64,000 bases of DNA, taken from assembly GCF_024714495.1 (NCBI RefSeq), contig NZ_JAMZMJ010000002.1, positions 524,673-588,672 on the forward strand. The letters run 5' to 3'. The DNA is from Marinoscillum pacificum. GTDB taxonomy: Bacteria; Bacteroidota; Bacteroidia; Cytophagales; Cyclobacteriaceae. Below the pieces are notes generated by a model that was not told where the DNA came from, did no database searches, and was given only the letters and a program-made list of their open reading frames with translations. This document shows positions 28,964-37,567 of this stretch, one piece after another. The translations under genes were made by a program, and so were the position numbers. The first letter of the stretch is position 1. The number at the start of each line of letters is the position of its first letter.

Positions 28964-29096
28964 AGATTACCGACTTTCTACAGTAGATAAAACCCATGTT
29001 TATCTTTCGATTCTTATCTTTAAGGTTCACCCCTTTCCAAAAAATCTAAAACAATATTGACCTGCGCTCTTGTTACCTAAGATGTAAAAAGTTGCT

Positions 29097-30914
29097 ATGG
29101 CATATAAAAAAATTGAAGATTACGGAATCATTGGCAATATGCGAACAAGCTGTTTGGTAGGTGTCGATGGCTCTATTGATTGGTTTTGTTTCCCACATTT
29201 TGACTCTCCCAGTGTATTTGGTAGAATTCTCGATGATAAAAAAGCTGGCTATTTCAAAATCAGTCCGGCTGATTCAGAGGTTACCCAAAAACAATTTTAT
29301 TGGCCCGACACCAATGTACTGATCACTCGATTCTTGGCGCAACATGGCGTTTGTGAAGTGATTGACTTCATGCCTGTAGGCAAAACCAAAATAGGCGAGC
29401 AGCAAAACCGACTAGTTCGCTGGGTTAAAATGGTCCGTGGTAGCATGAAGATGCGCGTGGAGTGTATCCCTGCTTTTAATTATGCCAGAGATGAACATCA
29501 GACTATCATAAGTAGTCAGGGAGCCACTTTTCAATCCAAAAACCTATCACTAACGCTTTCCACCTCCATACCTCTCGAAAATTTTAGTACCGGAGTGGCA
29601 ACCGAAATTGAACTTCAAGGTGGTGAGACTGCTAATTTCGTCATCAAAGAATCTGAAGGAGGAGATACAAGCTTTTCAGATGATATTGCACACGAAGGGC
29701 TCATTAGCACTATAGAATACTGGACTGATTGGGTAAAGCAATGCACCTACAAAGGTCGTTGGCGTGAAATTGTCATCCGCTCGGCTCTCACTTTAAAACT
29801 TTTGACCTTCGAACCAACTGGGGCCATTGTAGCAGCACCAACCTGTGCCTTACCTGAGGAATTAGGTGGTGTTCGTAACTGGGATTATCGATACACCTGG
29901 ATTAGGGATGCTGCTTTCACCATTTACGGATTGATGCGCATAGGCTTCACCAAAGAAGCAGAAAACTTCATGAAATGGGTAGAAGAGCGCTGCTACGAAC
30001 TGAATGAAGACGGCTCCATCCAAATTATGTATGGAATAGATGGAAGGCATCATTTGGAGGAACACACACTAGATCACCTGGATGGTTACAAAGGATCAAA
30101 ACCTGTACGTATAGGAAATGGAGCCTATGACCAATTGCAGTTAGATATCTATGGAGAGCTGCTCGATTCAGTCTACCTCTTCAACAAATATGGCAACCCC
30201 ATCTCCTATGACCTTTGGAAGCAACTTCGAAAACTCATTAACTGGGTTGCCAATAATTGGCATTTAAAAGATGAAGGAATCTGGGAAGTAAGAGGCGGAA
30301 GACAACACTTTGTCTACTCCAAACTGATGTGCTGGGTAGCCTTGGATCGAGGAATTCGTTTGGCTGACAAACGTTCATTCCCTTCTGATCGAGACCTTTG
30401 GATGAAAGAGCGTGACAAGATCTATGAAGAAATCATGGACAAGGGCTGGGATGCTGAAATTGGAGCATTCGTGCAGCACTATGGAAGTAAAACACTTGAC
30501 GCTTCTAACTTAATGATGCCGCTGACTTTCTTCGTCTCTCCTTCCGACACAAGAATTATTAAGACCATAAATGCCATCTTAAAATCTCCGGAAGAAGGAG
30601 GCTTGCTCATGGACAGTTTGGTATACCGATACAATGTCAATGAAACGGATGATGGTATTACTGGTGAGGAAGGAACATTTAATTTGTGTACCTTCTGGAT
30701 GGTGGAGGCACTGACCCGTGCAGGCCAGCAGGACAAAGACAAGTTGGAAAAAGCTCGATTAATGTTTGAGCAAATGCTAACATACGCCAATCACCTGGGA
30801 CTATATGCTGAAGAAACTGGCCCTAGAGGTGAAGCTTTAGGCAATTTCCCACAAGCATTTACACACCTTTCACTAATAAGCGCGGCTTACAATCTGGACA
30901 AGACACTAGGATAA
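29097..30914 (+). CDS. Glycoside hydrolase family 15, glucoamylase/trehalase-like (605 aa)
   Basis: Cytoplasmic enzyme (no signal peptide) of family GH15, which hydrolyses terminal alpha-glucosidic bonds in oligosaccharides, or trehalose in related bacterial members. The N-terminal beta-sandwich starts with the family opening [20 protein letters not shown] and [18 protein letters not shown]. The (alpha/alpha)6 catalytic domain begins around [18 protein letters not shown] (about 257-274), a block conserved in the family that lies near the catalytic acid. The end of the protein ([20 protein letters not shown]) is also typical. Length matches. Substrate preference cannot be decided from sequence alone. 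Confidence 0.9.
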   Translation: MAYKKIEDYGIIGNMRTSCLVGVDGSIDWFCFPHFDSPSVFGRILDDKKAGYFKISPADSEVTQKQFYWPDTNVLITRFLAQHGVCEVIDFMPVGKTKIGEQQNRLVRWVKMVRGSMKMRVECIPAFNYARDEHQTIISSQGATFQSKNLSLTLSTSIPLENFSTGVATEIELQGGETANFVIKESEGGDTSFSDDIAHEGLISTIEYWTDWVKQCTYKGRWREIVIRSALTLKLLTFEPTGAIVAAPTCALPEELGGVRNWDYRYTWIRDAAFTIYGLMRIGFTKEAENFMKWVEERCYELNEDGSIQIMYGIDGRHHLEEHTLDHLDGYKGSKPVRIGNGAYDQLQLDIYGELLDSVYLFNKYGNPISYDLWKQLRKLINWVANNWHLKDEGIWEVRGGRQHFVYSKLMCWVALDRGIRLADKRSFPSDRDLWMKERDKIYEEIMDKGWDAEIGAFVQHYGSKTLDASNLMMPLTFFVSPSDTRIIKTINAILKSPEEGGLLMDSLVYRYNVNETDDGITGEEGTFNLCTFWMVEALTRAGQQDKDKLEKARLMFEQMLTYANHLGLYAEETGPRGEALGNFPQAFTHLSLISAAYNLDKTLG

Positions 30915-30955
30915 GGAGCAACAAGATGGAATAACTGGCGTTTGATATCTTTGAG

Positions 30956-31444
30956 ATGATGAAACTATTAATATTACTCATAAGCCTTAGCTTTTCTCCA
31001 TTACAAGATAGTGCAGAAAAATACCTCAATGCAGGATATGACAAATACCTGGAAGAGGACTACAAAGGGGCAATTTTAGATTTCAATAAAGCAGCAGCTT
31101 ACGCACCTGATAATGCCGAAGTATTCTATCTCCGAGGCGTCTGCAAGTCAGCTTCAGGTGAGAAAAAAGGAGCTATGGACGACTTAGATAAAGCAACTGA
31201 GCTTAAGGAAGATTATGCAGATGCTTACTATGAAAAAGGCTACATCTATCTGTCAGATAAAAATGCAGAACTGGCCATCAAAGAATTTGACAAAGTGATC
31301 AAATACAATCCTGAGTTTGCAGAAGCCTATGTTAGCAGAGGCACAGCCAATTGCATGATCAACGAAAAAGAAGCTGCCGAAAAAGATTGGAAAAAGGCCA
31401 AAGAATTAGGTGTAGGATACACCGAGTACATGATTTGTGAGTGA
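30956..31444 (+). CDS. Exported TPR-repeat protein (162 aa)
   Basis: Small protein with a short signal peptide (MMKLLILLISLSFS). Four tetratricopeptide repeats fill the rest (for example YLNAGYDKYLEEDYKGAILD, then AEVFYLRGVCKSASGEKKGA, ADAYYEKGYIYLSDKNAELA and AEAYVSRGTANCMINEKEAA). The repeats suggest a protein-binding scaffold in the periplasm; the partner is unknown. Its stop codon overlaps the start of the following acetyltransferase gene, so the two are translated together. Confidence 0.8.
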   Translation: MMKLLILLISLSFSPLQDSAEKYLNAGYDKYLEEDYKGAILDFNKAAAYAPDNAEVFYLRGVCKSASGEKKGAMDDLDKATELKEDYADAYYEKGYIYLSDKNAELAIKEFDKVIKYNPEFAEAYVSRGTANCMINEKEAAEKDWKKAKELGVGYTEYMICE

Positions 31445-31875
31445 TGATTACCATACAAAATGGAATCGGCAAACCTGAATTGGTAAAAGACTCACTATGG
31501 GTGAGAAATCTAGTCTTTCAACAAGAACAAGGTATTCCTTTTCATCTCGATGATGATGGCACTGATACTAATTGTTTCATTGTAGTCATCTATGACCAGG
31601 AACAACCCGTAGGAACAGGTCGTCTGTCGTTAAAAGAAAATCAAATAGCAAGAATTGCTGTTCTCCCCGAACATCGGGGTAAAGGATATTCTTTTCAGAT
31701 TCTGGATCTTTTAGAATCTTATGCTCAAGAGCAAGATTTAGCATTTGTCAAACTTACTCCTCATTTGGACTTATTGGCCTATTATGGAAAAAGAGGATAT
31801 GAAGAAGTTGCTGATTCCAGATTCAGTGTTGCTGGTCATGACCTCACTGTAATGACTAAATCTTTCCAACAATAA
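31444..31875 (+). CDS. GNAT-family N-acetyltransferase (143 aa)
   Basis: Acetyl-CoA-dependent acetyltransferase of the ElaA/YjcF-like kind. It has an N-terminal substrate half (WVRNLVFQQEQGIPFHLDDDGTD), then the acetyl-CoA loop IARIAVLPEHRGKGYSFQIL (motif A, R/Q-x-x-G-x-G/A), and a C-terminal YGKRGYEEV strand. I start it at the ATG at 31444, whose A is the last base of the preceding TGA. A GTG one codon upstream is possible. The substrate is unknown. It is in an operon with the TPR protein. Confidence 0.85.
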   Translation: MITIQNGIGKPELVKDSLWVRNLVFQQEQGIPFHLDDDGTDTNCFIVVIYDQEQPVGTGRLSLKENQIARIAVLPEHRGKGYSFQILDLLESYAQEQDLAFVKLTPHLDLLAYYGKRGYEEVADSRFSVAGHDLTVMTKSFQQ

Positions 31876-31877
31876 AA

Positions 31878-31911
31878 AAAGCCAGTCTGAATCTAATGTC
31901 AAACTGGCTTT
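31878..31911. terminator. Bidirectional intrinsic terminator
   Basis: A 9-bp perfect stem (AAAGCCAGT / ACTGGCTTT) with A-run and T-run flanks lies between the convergent acetyltransferase and SusD genes. It probably serves both. Confidence 0.8.
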
Positions 31912-31929
31912 ATCTATAGGGATATTTGA

Positions 31930-33234
31930 TTATTGATTCACTTCAGAAACTGGTCTTGGTAATTGTGACCACACATCATCGTTTGCACGATCGATAGGCA
32001 ATGTATTCAACATATTGTATCGTCTCATATCGATCCATCTATGCGCTTCACCAAACAACGAATATCTTCTGTTGTAAAGTAGCTCTGTCAGCACTTCACT
32101 ATCTGTTGTTCCACCAGTATAGGCGCCTAAACCATGTGCAGTTCTAATCACATTAAGTGCAGCAATTGCTTCTACATTGTTAGACCCAATATTTGCCTCC
32201 GCATACATCAGGATCAACTCTTCATTGCGAATTATAGGAATGTATGATGCAAGTGAAGAATAAATGGTCACGTCATAATCTCCACTAAGACCATCAAGCA
32301 CTGCTGTGGTTGTTCGCATAGTTACTTTCTCCATGCGATCATCACCTGCCATGATATCGGCAACAAATGATGGATGTGCTACAAGAGCTTCACTTTGATC
32401 TGGTGTACGGAATACCGGATTGACTTTATCAGTTCCTGCAACAGAATAATAATGCTCTGGCCCCATATCCAGGTCGCCAGCCATATCCATAAAAGAATCA
32501 TCCAAAGCCGTCAATGCGCCTGATTTATTATCCTGATACAAAGCAACTCTAGCTTTAATAGCTCTGTTAAAAGCTGCGAATGATGCTGGATCATCAAATC
32601 CCGCAAATCCAGTTGATAGAGAGAATACAAACTCAGAACCAGCACCTGTCAACTCTGTATGAGCTGCATCAAGCAAAGTAGCTATAGCAGTTAATGCTTG
32701 ATCATAGCCTACGAATTCCCCCAAATTCTGAGGATCTGATACATCCAATCTGATTCCGTTTTCATATTGCATGTTCAGCGCCAACAAATAAGAATAAGCC
32801 TGGCAAGTTTTTGCAAATCCAGTCAAGCCATTTTTCTGTTCGTTAGTCAGGGACTCGTTGGTATTAGCAACAGCTGTCAACAAAACGTTCGCGTTTCGAA
32901 TCACTTTGTATCGACCTGCATATGGACGAGTTCCATAAAAACCGGCATCATCCAACACTGCCTCACCCTTGCCTAATAACTCCCCAGTATAACGCGGATC
33001 ACTATTGGTAAAGAAATAATATTCTCTTCCCATGATTCCCAATACGTCATAATAAAAACCTACTTCCGAACGCATAAGATCTTCTGTTCCGGAAACAAGT
33101 AGTTGTATATCTGATAGCGTAGCGTTCGCTTCTATTTGCCCCAAACTTGGATTATTTGGGTCCTGAATTTCTTCCAGCTCACAAGAGAAAAGACCTATGA
33201 GCATAATCAAAAATGTATATTTTAAAGTCTTCAT
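31930..33234 (-). CDS. SusD/RagB-family outer-membrane lipoprotein (434 aa)
   Basis: Surface nutrient-binding lipoprotein that forms the lid of a SusC-type transporter. The lipoprotein signal has Cys18 in LIGLFSC. An N-terminal helical TPR-like core follows (LRSEVGFYYDVLGIMGREYYFF, ANVLLTAVANTNESLTNEQKNGL), then the conserved C-terminal block RNEELILMYAEANIG ... ALNVIRTAHGL ... LLYNRRYSLFGEAHRWIDMRRY, diagnostic of RagB/SusD. It is slightly short for the family (450-600). It starts 5 bp after the SusC stop, as in all such pairs. Confidence 0.9.
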   Translation of the reverse strand: MKTLKYTFLIMLIGLFSCELEEIQDPNNPSLGQIEANATLSDIQLLVSGTEDLMRSEVGFYYDVLGIMGREYYFFTNSDPRYTGELLGKGEAVLDDAGFYGTRPYAGRYKVIRNANVLLTAVANTNESLTNEQKNGLTGFAKTCQAYSYLLALNMQYENGIRLDVSDPQNLGEFVGYDQALTAIATLLDAAHTELTGAGSEFVFSLSTGFAGFDDPASFAAFNRAIKARVALYQDNKSGALTALDDSFMDMAGDLDMGPEHYYSVAGTDKVNPVFRTPDQSEALVAHPSFVADIMAGDDRMEKVTMRTTTAVLDGLSGDYDVTIYSSLASYIPIIRNEELILMYAEANIGSNNVEAIAALNVIRTAHGLGAYTGGTTDSEVLTELLYNRRYSLFGEAHRWIDMRRYNMLNTLPIDRANDDVWSQLPRPVSEVNQ

Positions 33235-33239
33235 AGTTC

Positions 33240-36194
33240 TTAGAATTTAGCGATGATGTGGAAATTGTATCTCTTAGATGATGGGAACGGAGTTACTTCT
33301 ACACCGGTAGATAAGCCTTGTCCTCCGAAGTTGGACACCTCTGGGTCATAACTTCTATATTCAAAAAAGTTAATCAGGTTATTACCTGACGCTCCTATCT
33401 TAATTGACTTAACTGCATCTCCAAAGAAATTTGGTAGCGTGTAGTACAATGCAACTTCACGCATTCTCATATAACCTGCGTTTTCAATATAAGGACCTGT
33501 ATTGGCTCCCAACTGAGACAATCTATAATCACCGTTTCCTAAATTACTCTCAGGATCCAGATCAATCTTATCAAAATCTGGACTGGTACCACTCAAGTCA
33601 GAAAGCAGTGCGGATAAGTTGATGTTTTCACCACCTTGCTTCCAGTGCCACAACATCATAAACTCCAATTTTTTATAAGTCACAGAGTTCAGGAATGACA
33701 TTTGGAAATCTGGCTGTGCATCACCGAAAACGACCAAACCATCTTCATCAGGGTTATCACCCACACCGATGATCTCTGTTGGACTATGTCCTTCTTTGAT
33801 TCTAAACTGCCCTAAGAAATCTGCAAAACCTCCAGTCGTGTATGATGGAATATCTAATCTCGTCACTTTAGATCTGTTATTCCAGAATTGTGTAGTACTG
33901 GACCATTTCAAATCCTCTTTATTAACAAGGTTCATTGTTAATCCAATTTCAAGACCCTTATTCTCCATAGTTGCTGCATTTACCACGGCTGTGGTCTGAC
34001 CTGTTGAACTCGGCACTTGTGATCTTAACAAAAGATCATCCACTTTTTTGATGTAATAGGTCGCGTCGATGGCGATTTTTCCTCCAAGGAATGAGAAATC
34101 AATCCCTGTCTCAAACTCAGACTGTCTTTCTGGGCCAATCGCATCATTACCTCTTAGGTTGGCAATTACCAATCCTCCTGATCCATCAATATTAATAGAG
34201 TTTAATGCGGAGAATTTATCTCCAAAAACCGCAAAATTACCAGCTTCACCGTATGCAGCTCTTACCTTGGTGGTTTCAAGGAAGCCTGTATTCCAGAACC
34301 CAAATTTGTGAATATTTACAGCTAATGCTCCCTTTGGATAGTAATACAGTTCGTTGACATCTCCATTGTTGGTCGATTTATCCCCACGTACACCAAGAGT
34401 ACCAATGATCATGTCATTAAAATTGATTTCTTCCTGTATAAAGAACCCTCTATCTTTTTGTATGATTCTATTTTGAGCAACACTTACAGATCCTGACTGA
34501 TCTAAATTGGTTTGAGAACCATTCATATTGGTTGCTGTAGCAATGATATTGTTTTGATCAAAATCAATGAATGTCAAACCTGCTTGAGTGGTAAACGACA
34601 AACCTGATGACAAGAAATAATCATGAACCAGGAAGAAAGAGTAGTTACTGTTTTGTGTTACTGTTGTCCCTTGCACACTTACACCATTCAAGCCATTACC
34701 ATTTTTCTGAAACTGTAATGAATTCGGGAAAAGTGCAGTAGTTGAAAGTGTATATTGATCGATTCCTCCATTGGCAGTCAATCTTAACGACTGATTATTT
34801 CTTTGTAGCAAACGAGCAGTCAACTTACCTCCTACCAGGAATCTGTTCACTGTCTCATTGTTAGTGATCAGATCTCTTGTTTGCAAGAAGTTGGATGCCG
34901 CATACGGGTTGTTAGGATAATTACCATTAGCATCTGGTAGCAATTGAGCCCATGATGGAGTTGCTACAAATGCAACTCCCATTGTAGTACCGGAGTTGTC
35001 ATTATTAAAAAATCCACGATCTGCAGATGAGTTGATGTAATTCGTTGACGCATTTAAAGTCAACCAATCAGCTACTTTTTGATCTAGATTTAAACGGATG
35101 GAAGTTTTTTCATATCCTGTATTTTTTACGATCCCTTCATCATCCTTTCTAGTCACGCCGAGGAAATAACTTGTTCTTTCAGTTCCTCCTGTTGCAGTTA
35201 TTCTAGAAGTAGAGAGAAGCCCTTTGTTTCCGTACAGTTCATTCTCATAGTCTCGAAGTGTTCCGGCAGCCTGAGCAGCCTGGAAGTTAGCCACCTCACC
35301 AGCACCGAAGGCAGCTTCCACTTTTGCAGCGTCCCATTGTCTGGTTCCTAATGGATTCAGCATTTGAGTAACACCTAATGCCTGAGAGAAAGTAACAGAT
35401 GTTTTCCCTTCAGATCCTCTTTTGGTAGTGATAATGACCACACCACCAGATGCACGAGAACCGTAAATAGCAGCCGCACTGGCACCTTTCAATATCTCTA
35501 TAGACTCAATATCTTCTGGATCAATGTCCGCAATTCTGTTGGATGGGTTATCCTGATTGGATTGGCTTCCACCGCCTGCAGCAGCTGAAACAACATTCAA
35601 ACCTGCAGAAATCGATGAATTATCCAAATAAATACCATCTATAATGTAAAGAGGTTCATTGGATCCATTGATAGAAGTTAAACCACGGAGTTTCATGGAA
35701 ATACCTCCACCAGGAGCACCAGAGTTGGATACGATGTTGGCTCCTTTGAATTTACCATAGAGTGCTCCATCCATGGTACTTTGGTTACTCATGGAAGTTA
35801 ACTCTTTGGAAGATATAGAAGCAACGGAGTTGGCTAGATTACTTCTTTTAACACTTGACGCCAAACCAGAAACAACAACTTCACTTAGCTTGGTCACATC
35901 CTCTTCCAGAGATACAGTCATATTGGCACTTGCACTAACTTCAACCGTTTTGTAACCGACAGAAGTGACCACAATTATGGCTCCTTGTGCTACGTTTAAT
36001 CGAAACTTGCCATCCAGATCAGTGATGGTACCATTGGTTGTACCTTTTTCAAGAACAGTAGTACCAGGCAATCCTTCGCCATCGGCACCAGAGGTCACCG
36101 TCCCCTGAATTTCTACCCCTTGTGCATGCACCGAAAGCACAGCAAAAGTCAGTAATATGGCCATCAGCCACATCATTGAGTAATGTTTTTTCAT
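33240..36194 (-). CDS. SusC/RagA-family TonB-linked outer-membrane transporter (984 aa)
   Basis: TonB-dependent importer for oligosaccharides or peptides. It has a signal peptide (to about 24, VLSVHAQG), a CarboxypepD_reg-like domain (about 26-105, IQGTVTSGADGEGLPGTTV ... GKFRLNVAQG), and the plug domain (about 115-240, including GGISMKLRGLTSINGSNEPL and the SusC hallmark YIIDGIYLDNSS). A 22-strand barrel ends in a terminal Phe (NFHIIAKF). No dedicated degradation enzyme lies directly beside the pair. The closest carbohydrate enzyme is the cytoplasmic GH15 about 1 kb beyond SusD on the other strand, so the substrate stays open. Confidence 0.92.
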   Translation of the reverse strand: MKKHYSMMWLMAILLTFAVLSVHAQGVEIQGTVTSGADGEGLPGTTVLEKGTTNGTITDLDGKFRLNVAQGAIIVVTSVGYKTVEVSASANMTVSLEEDVTKLSEVVVSGLASSVKRSNLANSVASISSKELTSMSNQSTMDGALYGKFKGANIVSNSGAPGGGISMKLRGLTSINGSNEPLYIIDGIYLDNSSISAGLNVVSAAAGGGSQSNQDNPSNRIADIDPEDIESIEILKGASAAAIYGSRASGGVVIITTKRGSEGKTSVTFSQALGVTQMLNPLGTRQWDAAKVEAAFGAGEVANFQAAQAAGTLRDYENELYGNKGLLSTSRITATGGTERTSYFLGVTRKDDEGIVKNTGYEKTSIRLNLDQKVADWLTLNASTNYINSSADRGFFNNDNSGTTMGVAFVATPSWAQLLPDANGNYPNNPYAASNFLQTRDLITNNETVNRFLVGGKLTARLLQRNNQSLRLTANGGIDQYTLSTTALFPNSLQFQKNGNGLNGVSVQGTTVTQNSNYSFFLVHDYFLSSGLSFTTQAGLTFIDFDQNNIIATATNMNGSQTNLDQSGSVSVAQNRIIQKDRGFFIQEEINFNDMIIGTLGVRGDKSTNNGDVNELYYYPKGALAVNIHKFGFWNTGFLETTKVRAAYGEAGNFAVFGDKFSALNSINIDGSGGLVIANLRGNDAIGPERQSEFETGIDFSFLGGKIAIDATYYIKKVDDLLLRSQVPSSTGQTTAVVNAATMENKGLEIGLTMNLVNKEDLKWSSTTQFWNNRSKVTRLDIPSYTTGGFADFLGQFRIKEGHSPTEIIGVGDNPDEDGLVVFGDAQPDFQMSFLNSVTYKKLEFMMLWHWKQGGENINLSALLSDLSGTSPDFDKIDLDPESNLGNGDYRLSQLGANTGPYIENAGYMRMREVALYYTLPNFFGDAVKSIKIGASGNNLINFFEYRSYDPEVSNFGGQGLSTGVEVTPFPSSKRYNFHIIAKF

Positions 36195-36339
36195 AAGTTT
36201 TATGTTTAGTTGATATTAATTATAGTCAATAACAACTAAATGAAACACTTTCCCTAACTCAATGACCTAAATATGTAATATTATTCTTTATAATGAATTA
36301 TTCATAGAATTATATTCTATGAAATTTTAGCAATCAGTT

Positions 36340-36843
36340 TCATGAAATAATAATTTCAACCGCAGATAATAAATCTTCCGAAACAAAGTCCGCCAGCCCA
36401 TCATTATCACCTCCAACCTGGATGGTCTGCAAGCCCATTTTCTTTGCAGGAGTGATATCACGAGCTTTATCTCCTATCATCCAGGACTGTGAAACATCTA
36501 TATCAAACCTGGAAATGGCTCGCTCAAACATGAGCGTACCCGGCTTTCGACTTAACGAATCAGATACCGAAGGATGCCAGGGAGCATAATAAATTTTATC
36601 AATTTCGCAATTAAGCTTTTCTTGCATGAAATCATGACACTCCTGCATTTGAAACCTAGTGTAAATGCTCTGCGAGATTCCAGATTGATTTGTGATTACA
36701 ACAATTTTAAAACCAGCAGCCCTTATTTTAGTTATTGCTTCAGGTACGCCTGGCAAAATGATAAAGCGATCTAGTGAATAGGTATAATTGGAATGGTCTT
36801 TATTAATGACTCCATCTCGATCCAGAAAAACACATTTATTCAT
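36340..36843 (-). CDS. HAD-IIIA phosphatase, GmhB-like (167 aa)
   Basis: Member of the HAD superfamily close to D-glycero-D-manno-heptose-1,7-bisphosphate 7-phosphatase. It shows motif I FLDRDGVI (nucleophile Asp8, acid Asp10), motif II VITNQSG, motif III RKPG, and motif IV IGDKARDI. The Cys residues that bind structural zinc in classic GmhB (C-x-H ... C-x-C) are absent here (YYAPWHPS ... SLSRKPG). It may therefore be a zinc-free variant or have another sugar-phosphate substrate. No other heptose pathway gene is nearby. It lies upstream of SusC on the same strand but 145 bp away. Confidence 0.75.
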   Translation of the reverse strand: MNKCVFLDRDGVINKDHSNYTYSLDRFIILPGVPEAITKIRAAGFKIVVITNQSGISQSIYTRFQMQECHDFMQEKLNCEIDKIYYAPWHPSVSDSLSRKPGTLMFERAISRFDIDVSQSWMIGDKARDITPAKKMGLQTIQVGGDNDGLADFVSEDLLSAVEIIIS

Positions 36844-36933
36844 AGTTCAAAGAAAAGACATTGCCAGGTGCCAATTATAAAAATTCAAAAAGTTCATCAT
36901 ACAGAAATCAAGAAAATTGCTTAAAATAGACAT

Positions 36934-37323
36934 ATGTTAGACTTCCAACAAAAAAAGCAACTAAGCATTCTGGTAAAGATAGCCATGGTTGATGAAGACT
37001 TTGCTGACGCGGAAAAAGCAGTTATCCAAAAAATCAGCAATAAGTACGGCGCCACAGAAGCCGAACTTCAGGAAATCATCGATGCTCCAAGTTATACTGA
37101 AAGTCTCGCACCAATGTCTGTTATTGACAAAATGGACTTCATGATGGACTGTATGCTAGTTGTTCTTGCTGACGAAACCATTGCCAACTCTGAAGAGTAT
37201 TTTGTGCTGCAAATGGCTAAAAAATTAGGCTTTTCACCTGATGTTGTTGGCTTTTTAATTGAGAACAAGAATACATCCAGAGAAGAAATGAAGGAGCTAC
37301 TCCTACCCTATTTACTTCACTAG
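36934..37323 (+). CDS. TerB-like helical protein (129 aa)
   Basis: Small, acidic, all-helical cytoplasmic protein resembling the TerB/DjlA N-terminal fold, which was first linked to tellurite resistance. The repeated pattern VKIAMVDEDFADAEKAVIQKI and VVLADETIANSEEYFVLQMA places the paired acidic residues (D-x-x-x-x-x-E) used for metal binding in that fold. No other ter gene is present. The role is unknown. Confidence 0.65.
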   Translation: MLDFQQKKQLSILVKIAMVDEDFADAEKAVIQKISNKYGATEAELQEIIDAPSYTESLAPMSVIDKMDFMMDCMLVVLADETIANSEEYFVLQMAKKLGFSPDVVGFLIENKNTSREEMKELLLPYLLH

Positions 37324-37567
37324 CTACTGGCAATTACGCTTTAACCTCTGCATTTTATAACGAAGCTTCAACATTAACCAAACTCAGACCTTCACATTAC
37401 CCTTATTTAATTAGAAATAATTCGTGTGAGTTTTTCCTAATCATCTCAACAACTCCTTCCCAATTTTATTTCTTGGAAAGAATTTTTGATTTTTTTTCGA
37501 TCAGTTGACCCAATGTCACATAGTTTCTTGTAATGGCCTGTAAAGGGAACATAAAAACAATGAAACT

